A stretch of DNA of 64,000 bases. Source: Arenibacter algicola (GTDB lineage: Bacteria > Bacteroidota > Bacteroidia > Flavobacteriales > Flavobacteriaceae). Positions 9,878-18,291 of this stretch are shown in pieces. The notes beneath the pieces were generated by a model. That model did not search any database and was not told the origin of the DNA. It saw nothing but the letters and a program-made list of their open reading frames with translations. The position numbers and the translations under genes were made by a program. Where the stretch lies: assembly GCF_000733925.1 (NCBI RefSeq), contig NZ_JPOO01000001.1, positions 1,922,001-1,986,000 on the forward strand, written 5' to 3'. Within the stretch, counting starts at the first letter, position 1. Each line of letters begins with the position of its first letter.

Positions 9878-11323
9878 ATGATCTCATTTATAGTTTCCAT
9901 ATTTGTTTTAATCTTAGGCTATTTCACTTACGGAAAATTCGTGGAGAAAATATTCGGAGTGGAGAAAGATCGTCCCACTCCGGCCATAAGATTACAGGAC
10001 GATGTGGATTTTATGCCCTTGCCGGCGTGGCGTATTTTTCTCATCCAGTTTCTGAACATTGCAGGTCTTGGCCCAATTTTCGGAGCAATAGCTGGTGCCA
10101 TGTTCGGACCTGCCGCATTTCTTTGGATCGTGCTGGGAAGCATATTTGCAGGGGCTGTACACGACTATTTTTCAGGCATGCTTTCTGTGCGCCACGACGG
10201 ACTTAGTATTAGTGAGGTAGTAGGCATTTACCTTGGTCCAAAGATGAAGCATTTTATGCGCTACTTCACCATAATACTTTTGATTTTTGTAGGCACGGTA
10301 TTCTTGATGGGACCGGCCAAGATCATTGATGGTATGACGGGGAATATGTGGAACCTTTGGGTATGGGTGGGCATTATTTTGGTATATTATATTCTTTCTA
10401 CGCTTTTGCCCATAGATAAAATGATAAGCAAGCTCTATCCCGTTTTTGGTATGGCCATGCTTTTGATGGCGATTGGGCTACTTTTTGCACTATTATTTGG
10501 GGACTACCATATCCCGGAAATTGTACCGGCCAATTTAAGGAATATGACCACCAGTCCAACTGAAACACCATTATTCCCAATACTGTTCGTAACCATTGCA
10601 TGCGGAGCCATATCAGGATTCCATGCCACGCAATCCCCTTTAATGGCGCGTTGTATGAAAAATGAAACATTGGGAAGAAAGATTTTTTACGGTACTATGA
10701 TAACCGAAGGTATTGTAGCCATGATCTGGGCTGCAGCGGCAATGACCTTTTTTGGCAATGTAGAATTACTAAATGGTGCTATGTTGGCCAATAACAATAA
10801 TGCTGCTTGGGCTGCCAATGAAATATCGCTAAACATGTTGGGCAGCATAGGAGGGGTTTTGGCCTTGTTGGGTATCGTAGCCGCACCTATTACTTCTGGA
10901 GATACGGCTTTTAGGTCGGCCAGATTGATTCTAGCAGACGTATTTAAAACGGATCAAAAGAAGATCAAAAATAGGCTTTACCTGAGCTTACCGTTGTTTG
11001 TGATCGCCTTTGCGCTTACCCAGATCGATTTTGGCATAATATGGCGCTATTTTGCATGGAGCAACCAGACCTTGGCTACTGTTGTACTATGGACAATTAC
11101 AGCCTATCTTATGTTTAATAATAAGGTCTATTGGGTAACCCTTTTACCTGCGATTTTTATGACCATGGTCTGTAGCACCTACATCTTAATTGCTCCCGAA
11201 GGATTTAAATTGGCCAATAATCTGGCATATTTAGGGGGAGCATCCATTACGCTGTGTGTTACAATTCTGTTTTGGATGTACACAGTTAAAAGACAAAAAA
11301 TAGTAGAGGGCCTTGTTCCTTAG
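9878..11323 (+). CDS. CstA-family carbon starvation transporter, short form
   Basis: 481 residues, many hydrophobic segments, with CstA hallmarks: 'FLIQFLNIAGLGPIFGAIAG' near residue 55, 'VHDYFSGMLSVRHDG' near 95 and 'ITSGDTAFRSARLI' near 335. The E. coli protein has about 700 residues; this compact form is common in Bacteroidota. CstA proteins import peptides or pyruvate-like acids across the inner membrane. As last gene of the sulfatase/oxidoreductase operon it may take up the end product, perhaps a small organic acid (inference). A strong terminator follows. Confidence 0.9.
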   Translation: MISFIVSIFVLILGYFTYGKFVEKIFGVEKDRPTPAIRLQDDVDFMPLPAWRIFLIQFLNIAGLGPIFGAIAGAMFGPAAFLWIVLGSIFAGAVHDYFSGMLSVRHDGLSISEVVGIYLGPKMKHFMRYFTIILLIFVGTVFLMGPAKIIDGMTGNMWNLWVWVGIILVYYILSTLLPIDKMISKLYPVFGMAMLLMAIGLLFALLFGDYHIPEIVPANLRNMTTSPTETPLFPILFVTIACGAISGFHATQSPLMARCMKNETLGRKIFYGTMITEGIVAMIWAAAAMTFFGNVELLNGAMLANNNNAAWAANEISLNMLGSIGGVLALLGIVAAPITSGDTAFRSARLILADVFKTDQKKIKNRLYLSLPLFVIAFALTQIDFGIIWRYFAWSNQTLATVVLWTITAYLMFNNKVYWVTLLPAIFMTMVCSTYILIAPEGFKLANNLAYLGGASITLCVTILFWMYTVKRQKIVEGLVP

Positions 11324-11355
11324 TATAACAATTTGAGTTGAGTTAGTTTAGTTGC

Positions 11356-11391
11356 AAAAGGAACAATGGGAAACTATTGTTCCTTTTTTTT
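11356..11391 (+). terminator. Rho-independent terminator after the CstA gene
   Basis: Stem AAAGGAACAAT / ATTGTTCCTTT with an 8-nt loop, followed by a run of T on the plus strand. It closes the operon that begins before the window. Confidence 0.85.
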
Positions 11392-11576
11392 GTTTGTTGA
11401 AGACAAAATTTTGTATCCATGATTAGGAGTTTAGACTTAAAATGGAATGCAAAACGGGGCGATAGTAATGGAAAATTAGCAATATTTAATGAAATATAAT
11501 TACGACAGACGGTCCTTATACCCCTCTTTTCGTTACGCAATCAGAAATAACATACAATAGCATTTCGTAATTTCAT

Positions 11577-11637
11577 TCAAGTTTTTCCCTTAGAATATAA
11601 ATGTCTGGGTTATTTGATTTTCAACAGTCTGTAAAAC
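11577..11637 (-). pseudogene. Relic of an ECF sigma factor C-terminus (copy 1)
   Basis: The minus strand reads TVENQITQTFIF, a stop, then GKNL, against TVENQITKAFTILREKLG in the intact sigma factor at 16298-16891: the end of the region-4 helix-turn-helix. Only this tail survives, interrupted by a stop codon. Confidence 0.65.
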
Positions 11638-11647
11638 CATTACTTAC

Positions 11648-11851
11648 CTAAAAACGATAGGTATAAACCGCCTTCATCGCCGCCCCCTGTTGTGTTGTAA
11701 AAAGCCTTCTATTCAATGTTGGGTTGTTTAGCCAGTTGTGGTTGTACACAAAAAAAATGTCTGTACCAGGGGTAATTATCCATCTAAAACGGGTATTGGT
11801 CCCAAGAATGTCGCTTATATCATCAAATTGAATGTTGGACGAAAGTGAAAA
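11648..11851 (-). pseudogene. 3' fragment of a DUF5916/outer-membrane barrel gene
   Basis: The minus strand encodes about 66 residues from 'SLSSNIQFDDISDILG' to 'MKAVYTYRF' then stop, matching the C-terminus of the full gene at 30501-32756. The open frame continues to about 11893 with unrelated residues. No promoter or signal sequence is attached, so it is a non-functional duplicate of a barrel end. Confidence 0.85.
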
Positions 11852-12284
11852 TAGGCCGTTCCTTTGTTCCGTAAACCTACATAGTACCGACAAATAGTAG
11901 TGCCTAATTCAGGACTGTTGAACATTGCCTGCAAAGGCTTTTGTTTGGTCGGTCTTCTTCCGTGATGGAGATGGCATAGTCGTAAAGAATTATTGAAGCC
12001 TTGGAGATAATTTAGGCCATGGCATCGGTCCTCAAAATCCCAAGATTTTAGGGACCACATAGTGAAGAAGGATCTTTTTTCCCGCTTGCCGGCGAGGTAG
12101 GTTTGTTTAGCTCATGGCTGGTTATTTTCGTAATTAAAAAAACAATTATAACCACTTGAGTAAAATGAAAGAATAATTTGAAATTAAGCATTACTCCATT
12201 CCACCTGATAAACAAAGCTGAGGGTTTAGAAATATCACAAATAATATTAATACCAATTTTTGTGTTTATGCAATAATTGCGGTT
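11852..12284. other. Gene-free stretch
   Basis: Short frames exist on the minus strand (for example 11815-12060) but none has a recognisable domain and stops are frequent. The region lies between two relics and looks like decayed mobile-element DNA; origin not identified. Confidence 0.5.
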
Positions 12285-12530
12285 AAGCTGTAAAGGAAAA
12301 CTCCACTTTCTTCACCCCTCTGAACTGGGCCCTAAAAGCTTTTATTTTTGCGTTGAAGGATTCTGCCCATACATTTGTACTCCTGATTATAAAATAGTTC
12401 AGGATCGACCTATAATTGAGCGATATCGTATTTGCAATAGTATTGAAGGCCCTAAAGCCTTTGTTCTATACGTCTTTGTACCTATGCACCAGTTTTGTGT
12501 ACGCCACTATTGCTTAATATGCGTCTATTG
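12285..12530 (-). pseudogene. Relic of an ISAon1-like transposase C-terminus
   Basis: The minus strand reads 'NYFIIRSTNVWAESFNAKIK' and then 'AFRAQFRGVKKVE', close to the C-terminal phrase (RSTNASAESFNAK, FRGV) of the Bacteroidota transposase group labelled ISAon1. An in-frame stop interrupts it at 'YKDV*NKGF', another lies near the upstream end, and it terminates early. No terminal inverted repeats were found. It marks past insertion-sequence activity beside the duplicated DUF5916 end. Confidence 0.7.
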
Positions 12531-12747
12531 TGAAGGAAGTTCTAGTAAGGGTCTATAGTTTATTATATAAAAGTGCGTGGAGAATCTATAAACCCTATTC
12601 GGCAGGAAAATTTCTAAATGTATTTTTTATTAATTTCATATAATATGAACAAATGCGAGTGTTCGAAATGTTTTGCTCTAAATAATACTTAAAAATGTAA
12701 AAATAAGCGATTATTAGCAAAAAAAGTATTAGTATTTAAAATAATTA

Positions 12748-12781
12748 GTGTGGACAATAGCTAATTAAAAATTTAATTTTG
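12748..12781 (+). promoter_or_regulatory. Possible Bacteroidota-type promoter for the cupin gene
   Basis: TAATTTTG at 12774-12781 fits the -7 consensus TAnnTTTG; the expected TTG-type -33 element is only weakly present about 20 bp upstream (near 12748). The cupin ATG is about 55 bp downstream. Confidence 0.3.
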
Positions 12782-12835
12782 CTGAGAAATAAATAGTTTT
12801 CAATTTCTTTTTTAAAGATTTTAAAAATAACGGGT

Positions 12836-13150
12836 ATGATTTTCAATAATTTACTTTCTTCTTCATTAGAAAATTCAAAGGATAAAGAAGTTATTCTAAG
12901 TAAAGTAGAATTCCCTCCAAACACAATATTACCCAAACATTGGCATCCTGGCGAAGAATTTGTACATGTGCTTGAAGGATCACTGTGTCTTTGGCAGGAA
13001 GGTCAAAAGGAAACTAAGTATTCGAAAGGTGATACATTTATTGTTCCGTATCGAAAAATCCATTCGCCTTACACAGAGAAAAATGGCGCCAAAGTATTGA
13101 TATTCAGAGTTCATGAAAAGGGTATTGAAGAACGTTACCTAGTAGAGTAG
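12836..13150 (+). CDS. Small cupin-domain protein
   Basis: 104 residues, a single conserved-barrel cupin. The metal-binding motif is present: 'HWHPGEEFVHVLEGSL' gives HxH plus Glu in cupin motif 1, and 'SKGDTFIVPYRKIHSP' supplies motif 2 with its histidine. No signal peptide, so cytoplasmic. Small cupins in polysaccharide loci are often sugar isomerase- or sensor-like, but the role cannot be set from sequence. It lies on the same strand as the GH95 gene, about 80-110 bp upstream of it. Confidence 0.85.
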   Translation: MIFNNLLSSSLENSKDKEVILSKVEFPPNTILPKHWHPGEEFVHVLEGSLCLWQEGQKETKYSKGDTFIVPYRKIHSPYTEKNGAKVLIFRVHEKGIEERYLVE

Positions 13151-13228
13151 AAACTATAATATAAGCTAGCTGATTCTATAAATTTATCAGCATCTAAATA
13201 TATTATAATGAAACAATTTAATCGCCAA

Positions 13229-15627
13229 TATGAGGAATTCAAATATTTATCTTAATTACCTTGTTTTTCAAAATCTCAGGCTATTCACAGTCCAGTCACC
13301 TCCTCTGGTACGATGAGCCAGCGCAATATTTTGAAGAAAGCTTGGTTCTTGGGAACGGCAAAATGGGAGCATCTGTTTTTGGAGGGATTTCTTCTGATAA
13401 GATATATTTAAATGACGCCACTTTTTGGTCAGGAGAGCCTGTACAGACCATGATGAGCCCTAAGGCTTATAAAAATATTCCCGAAATTAGGGAAGCCTTA
13501 AATAACGAAGATTATGAATTAGCCAACGAGGTCTATAAAAAAGTACAAGGCTCTTTTTCTCAGTCTTACGCCCCCATCGGAACCATGTTCGTTAATTTCA
13601 AACATTCTAAAAATGCACAAAATTATAGACGGTCCTTAGATCTCAGCAACGCGACCGCTACAACCAAATATAGCGTAGGGAATTCAGATTACGAACGAGA
13701 ATACTTTGTTTCAAACCCAGATAAGGTTATGGTAATGCATTACACCAGTTCTGAGGATTCGTCTTTAAACTTTAAGATTGAGTTTAAAAGTGAAATGAAA
13801 TATCAAATTTCAAACGATGGCAAAACCCTTGTTATTAACGGGTATGCACCCTATCATGCAGAACCTATTTACAATGATGTTCCAGATCCCGTGTTATTCG
13901 ACGAAACTAGGGGAACACGGTTTACAGTGCGTATTCAGATTACTGAAACTGATGGCACCGTAAAAATCAGTAAAAATGTCCTGTCACTTTCAAAAGGTAG
14001 TAAGGCAACTGTGCTAATGAGTATTGAAACGAGTTTTAACGGATTTGATAAAAACCCAGCCACAGAAGGAAAGGACAATGCCAGTTTGGCTGCCAGCCAA
14101 TTACAACAAGCATCAAATAAAAATTATGAAGTTCTAAAAAATGCGCATATAGCGGACTATCAATCTTTTTTTAATAGATTAAGCTTAACGCTTGGCGAAA
14201 CCATGGCCCCAGACATAACTACTGATGAACGTCTAATCAGATATGCCGGGGGTGCCGAGGATAAAAATTTAGAAGTGCTTTATTTTCAATTTGGAAGGTA
14301 CCTATTAATCTCCAGCTCTAGGACCAAGGAAGTACCCGCAAATTTGCAGGGTATTTGGAACCAACATGTAAGACCACCTTGGAGCAGTAATTATACGATT
14401 AATATAAATACACAAGAAAATTATTGGTTGGCAGAAAGTGGTAACCTTTCCGAAATGCACATGCCCCTTATGGGCTTTATTAAAAACCTGGCGCAAACCG
14501 GTGCTATTACAGCAAAGACATTTTACGGTGTAAACGGATGGACCGCCAGTCACAATACTGATATTTGGGCAATGACCAATCCAGTTGGAGGTTTTGGTAA
14601 AGGAGACCCAGTATGGGCCAACTGGAATATGGCAGGTGCTTGGTTAAGCACCCACCTTTGGGAACATTATATCTATACTATGGATGAGGAGTTTCTAAGG
14701 GAAAAGGGTTACCCTCTAATGAAAGATGCGGCAAAATTTTGTTTAGAATGGATGGTGCAAGACAAGGATGGTTATTATATTACCTCTCCCTCCACTTCGC
14801 CAGAAAACCTGTTTAAAAAACCGGACGGCTATATTGGTGCTACTTTTTACGGCGCTACCTCAGACCTAGCAATTATTAAGGAATTATTCGACCAAACCAT
14901 TAAGGCTACAGAGGTGTTAGATGTGGACCCAGAATTTAAGGAACGTCTCAATTCTGTAAGAGCAAAGCTATATCCATATAAAATTGGTAAAGACGGGAGT
15001 TTACAAGAGTGGTATTACGACTGGGAAGATGCAGATCCAAAGCACCGACATCAATCACATCTAATTGGTCTGCATCCTGGCCACCACATCAATCCTCAGA
15101 AAACACCAGAGCTTGCCAGAGCAGTTGAAAAAGCACTTGAAATTAAGGGAGATGATACAACAGGTTGGTCAAAAGGTTGGCGAATTAACCTGTGGACTCG
15201 TTTATGGAATGGCAATAGGGCTTATAAAATGTATCGAGAATTACTGAAACCTGTTAAACCAAGTGGCCTCACCTTCAAATATGACGGTGGCGGAGGAACG
15301 TATCCTAACCTTTTAGATGCACATCCGCCATTTCAAATAGATGGTAATTTTGGTGGCGCAGCGGCTGTCATAGAGATGCTGATACAATCGGGTGAGCAAG
15401 AAATAAGATTGTTGCCCGCATTACCAGATGAATGGGACCACGGCACAGTGAAGGGCATTCGCGCAAGGGGTGGCTATGAAATCGATATGGAATGGGCGAA
15501 TAACCGACCGATAAATCTAACTATACGTTCACAAGAGGAAAATACAGTGAAATTGATTTTCGGTGCAACAGAAAAAGAATTCCACTTGAATAAGGGTACA
15601 AACTCAGTCCTCTTTTTCTTTTTTTAA
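13229..15627 (+). CDS. GH95 family alpha-L-fucosidase/alpha-L-galactosidase, secreted; start region frameshifted
   Basis: About 790 residues of the GH95 fold. Numbering from codon 13261, the conserved 'NYTININTQENYW' lies near 377-389, a candidate acid Glu near 515 ('TSPSTSPENLF') and Asp near 694 in 'QIDGNFGGAAAVIEM', matching the catalytic Asn/Glu/Asp set known for the family. It cleaves terminal fucose or L-galactose from glycans. The in-frame signal peptide reads 'IQIFILITLFFKISGYSQ' (13237-13290) but no ATG is in frame; the obvious ATG (13230) is one base out. Removing one G near 13234 would give a start MRIQIFILITL. A TTG at 13261 is in frame but would truncate the signal. Either a start-site frameshift or a sequencing indel. 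Confidence 0.85.
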
Positions 15628-15690
15628 AAAATATCATTCATAGCAATGTGAATGGTAAAGTGTAATAATTCATTCAAATTTGAAGAGAAT

Positions 15691-15716
15691 ATACTCTTTT
15701 TTATAAAAAAGAGTAT
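15691..15716. terminator. Perfect 26-bp palindrome downstream of the GH95 gene
   Basis: ATACTCTTTTTT followed by its reverse complement around a central AT, 64 bp after the GH95 stop. A-rich on one arm and T-rich on the other, it could terminate from either side; a regulator site is possible. Confidence 0.5.
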
Positions 15717-15811
15717 TATATATGTTAATAACATTATCAACATGGAATGGTGCTTAGATTTATAAATTAATGCAAATAAACGATCGTTCAAACCTAAAAT
15801 GAGGGTTAATA

Positions 15812-15847
15812 AAAAGAACTTTGAGAAACTGTAGTTCCTTTTTTGTT
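15812..15847 (+). terminator. Weak terminator-like hairpin abutting the distal att copy
   Basis: AAAGAACT pairs imperfectly with AGTTCCTTT (one bulge), followed by T residues. It resembles the terminator at 11356 in sequence and sits directly left of the 18-bp mnmE-end copy at 15848. Confidence 0.4.
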
Positions 15848-15865
15848 TTACTTTCCGATACAGAA
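15848..15865 (-). other. Putative attachment site: copy of the mnmE 3' end (distal)
   Basis: TTACTTTCCGATACAGAA; on the minus strand this reads FCIGK-stop, exactly the C-terminus of MnmE, and differs from the genuine mnmE end (57386-57403) at three positions that are all synonymous. Same orientation as the other two copies. Confidence 0.65.
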
Positions 15866-16053
15866 ATATTAAAACCCCGTATTTATTGGGTAAAGTGTAA
15901 AATGAGGTACAAAAAGGTGCAGAAAGTATACGGAAATTAGCATTGGGTCAAAAATTCAGAATTGTATTTGAATGTTCTTAGACCGGTCTATTAATTTCCC
16001 TGACAACGCATAAGTTTTCTTTTTCTTTTGAATTCTACACATTATTATGATTT

Positions 16054-16088
16054 GAGCCGATTAAAATAATTAATCGGCTCATTTTTTC
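16054..16088 (+). terminator. Strong terminator-like hairpin, plus orientation
   Basis: GAGCCGATTA / TAATCGGCTC, 10-bp stem with 7-nt loop, then ATTTTTTC. No gene ends just upstream on the plus strand, so it may be left from a lost gene. Confidence 0.65.
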
Positions 16089-16297
16089 TATGATTTTTGA
16101 GCCAATAACAACTTAAATTGGATATCGTTCAGGGCTGACGGGACAAAATTATATGGACATATTTAAACCTCCAGGGTCAACGGTCAATTTTAAGATAGTG
16201 TAAGTAACATTATATGGCGAATAAGAAGCATAAAGTAACGGCCAATTTATTTCCACTAAGTAGCCGTGGGTTATTAGATATTATTTGGTTTAATATC

Positions 16298-16891
16298 TTA
16301 GACTACATTTTTGGTATTAACACCAAATATAACCATCAAAACGGTCTTGTACTTTTTTCCAAGTTTTTCCCTAAGAATGGTAAAAGCCTTGGTTATTTGG
16401 TTTTCTACAGTTTTACGTGATATTTCCAAATATTCTGCTATTTCAATATTGTCCAATCCTTCTTTTTTGCTCATAAGAAATATTTGTTGGCATTTGGGAG
16501 GAAGGTCATTTATGGCAAACATTACCCTTTCCATTATTTCTTCGGTTCCTTGTTGCTCCGGTTCCATCTCAAATTTCACTAGGGTATCCATATATAATTT
16601 CTCCAATGCCATTAAGGATTTGGCACTTCTGTATTGGTCAATGAACTCATTGTGGACAGCTCGGTATAGAAACCCCTTTATAGAAAGATTATGCCTTAGG
16701 GTCTCTCGTTTTTCCCATGTTTTTATAAAAACATTCTGAACTATATCTTGTGCCTTTACGGGGTCATTCACCAAACTGTTGGCATAAACACATAATCTCT
16801 GGTTATAGTTTTCCACTAAAAAGGAAAAAGCCTTTTCATTGCCTTTCTCCAATTGACCCATCAAAATCGAATTAACACTAAAATCCAACAT
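16298..16891 (-). CDS. ECF RNA polymerase sigma factor (FecI-like, Bacteroidota type)
   Basis: 197 residues: sigma region 2 in the first half ('AQDIVQNVFIKTWEKRETLR') and region 4 in the second ('LPPKCQQIFLMSKKEGLDN' then 'EISRKTVENQITKAFTILRE'), the helix-turn-helix for the -35 element. It is divergent from the FecR-type anti-sigma gene at 16998 (106 bp between the starts). The SusC at 18292 carries an N-terminal STN signalling domain, so the three should form a trans-envelope relay that switches this locus on when its glycan is bound. A relic of a similar factor's tail lies at 30430 and 11577. Confidence 0.93.
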   Translation of the reverse strand: MLDFSVNSILMGQLEKGNEKAFSFLVENYNQRLCVYANSLVNDPVKAQDIVQNVFIKTWEKRETLRHNLSIKGFLYRAVHNEFIDQYRSAKSLMALEKLYMDTLVKFEMEPEQQGTEEIMERVMFAINDLPPKCQQIFLMSKKEGLDNIEIAEYLEISRKTVENQITKAFTILREKLGKKYKTVLMVIFGVNTKNVV

Positions 16892-16997
16892 CCCTTCTCG
16901 CTATTAAATAAAGATTTATTCAAATATGTGATTTTTTTTTGATAAAAAATAGGGGAATGATAAAATGGCTCCGTATTAATTATAGATTTAACATGAT

Positions 16998-18149
16998 ATG
17001 AAGTCCAATCGTGCTGATAGTTTAATAGTGAAATATCTTAACCATTCAATCAATAATAATGAATTGGATGAGTTGATTTCTTGGTTGGAACAGCCAGGTA
17101 ATAGTGATGTTTTTAAGGAGTACGCTAAAATTAATTATTCAATAGATTACAAATTGAACACATATAATACGGAAGAAGTAAAAAATATTTTACTAAATAA
17201 AATCCAAAAAGATAAAAGGAGGAATAAGAGAAAACGTACTTTTGGGATTGCTAAGTATGCTGCCATATTGGTTCTGGCAGTAGGGGCAATATTTATATTT
17301 CAAAAAGAAAGATCAGACTCCGTAACAGCATTGCCTTCCACGGATGATCAAACCATAACTTTGGAACTGGATAATGGGCGATCTGTTATTTTGAAGGAAG
17401 AAGCTACACAAGATATAGTTTCGGATAATGGGCAAGTTATAGGGAAACAAAGTAAGCAGGGAATTCAATATGAGGATACCGAGCTTTCCGAATTAGTATA
17501 CAATACCCTCAAGATACCCTACGGAAAAAAGTTTCAAGTAACCCTATCTGATGGTACCAAGGTGTTTTTGAATTCTGGTTCTAGTATGAAATTCCCGGTT
17601 AAATTTATTTCAGGTACCGATCGGACTGTTTTTCTTTCTGGAGAGGCTTATTTTGATGTTAAAAAGAATAATGACCCATTTATTGTGAAAGCCGAGAATA
17701 TTGATGTGAAAGTATTGGGAACCCAGTTTAATGTTTCGGCTTATAAAGAGGACGAGGCAATGCGTACTGTTTTGGTGGAGGGGTCAGTTCAACTTCTAGG
17801 TAATAATCCAGAACATAATACAGAAGTTTTTCTACAGCCAGAACAAGAAGCCATTTGGGATAAGGCTGAAAAAAACATGGTAGTTGAAAAAGCAGACATC
17901 ACATCAGCCATTGCTTGGATGAACGGCCAGTTGATATTTAGGGAAGTAGCTTTTAAAGACATTGTTAAAAGGTTGGAGAGGAGTTACAACTGCACTATTC
18001 TTAATAAGAATCCAATGCTCAATAATGAAATTTTTACGGCCACTTTTGATGTTGAAATTGAAAACATAGAAAAAATAATGAGCTATATTTCCAAAAACAC
18101 TCCTTACAGCTATACCATGAGCGAAAACAGAGTTATCACTATAAACTAA
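16998..18149 (+). CDS. FecR-type anti-sigma factor
   Basis: 383 residues: N-terminal cytoplasmic anti-sigma segment, one membrane helix at about residues 84-102 ('AKYAAILVLAVGAIFIF'), then a periplasmic FecR domain ('YGKKFQVTLSDGTKVFLNSG', 'GEAYFDVKKN') and a C-terminal DUF4974 segment ('DIVKRLERSYNC'). The DUF4974/STN region contacts the signalling domain of SusC and regulates release of the sigma factor encoded divergently at 16298. The SusC gene follows 142 bp downstream. Confidence 0.93.
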   Translation: MKSNRADSLIVKYLNHSINNNELDELISWLEQPGNSDVFKEYAKINYSIDYKLNTYNTEEVKNILLNKIQKDKRRNKRKRTFGIAKYAAILVLAVGAIFIFQKERSDSVTALPSTDDQTITLELDNGRSVILKEEATQDIVSDNGQVIGKQSKQGIQYEDTELSELVYNTLKIPYGKKFQVTLSDGTKVFLNSGSSMKFPVKFISGTDRTVFLSGEAYFDVKKNNDPFIVKAENIDVKVLGTQFNVSAYKEDEAMRTVLVEGSVQLLGNNPEHNTEVFLQPEQEAIWDKAEKNMVVEKADITSAIAWMNGQLIFREVAFKDIVKRLERSYNCTILNKNPMLNNEIFTATFDVEIENIEKIMSYISKNTPYSYTMSENRVITIN

Positions 18150-18291
18150 AAACGACTGCCTATGAATTAGACGACAATTCTAATTTAAATATTGTTATAT
18201 CACATAAAACGGGGAATGTCCGACCATCCCCCGAATTGAGATAATGTGATTTAACGTAGACTATTGTTAAACCGATTAACCAAACAAAAAT

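Larger units (their letters stand above)
11472..11851 (-). repeat. 380-bp direct repeat, copy 1 (second copy at 30325-30704)
   Basis: Nearly identical to 30325-30704 with a constant offset of 18853 bp, hence no net indel across the copy. It contains the 3' end of a DUF5916 gene and, downstream of that gene's stop, a sigma-factor relic. Homology ends abruptly at about 11851, inside the DUF5916 reading frame. Confidence 0.9.

Noticed and set aside
12277..12558. Plus-strand open frame of 93 codons
   Set aside because: The opposite strand gives a recognisable transposase C-terminus over the same bases; the plus frame has no family features.
16311..16739. Plus-strand open frame of 142 codons across the sigma factor
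   Set aside because: Antisense to a clear ECF sigma factor.
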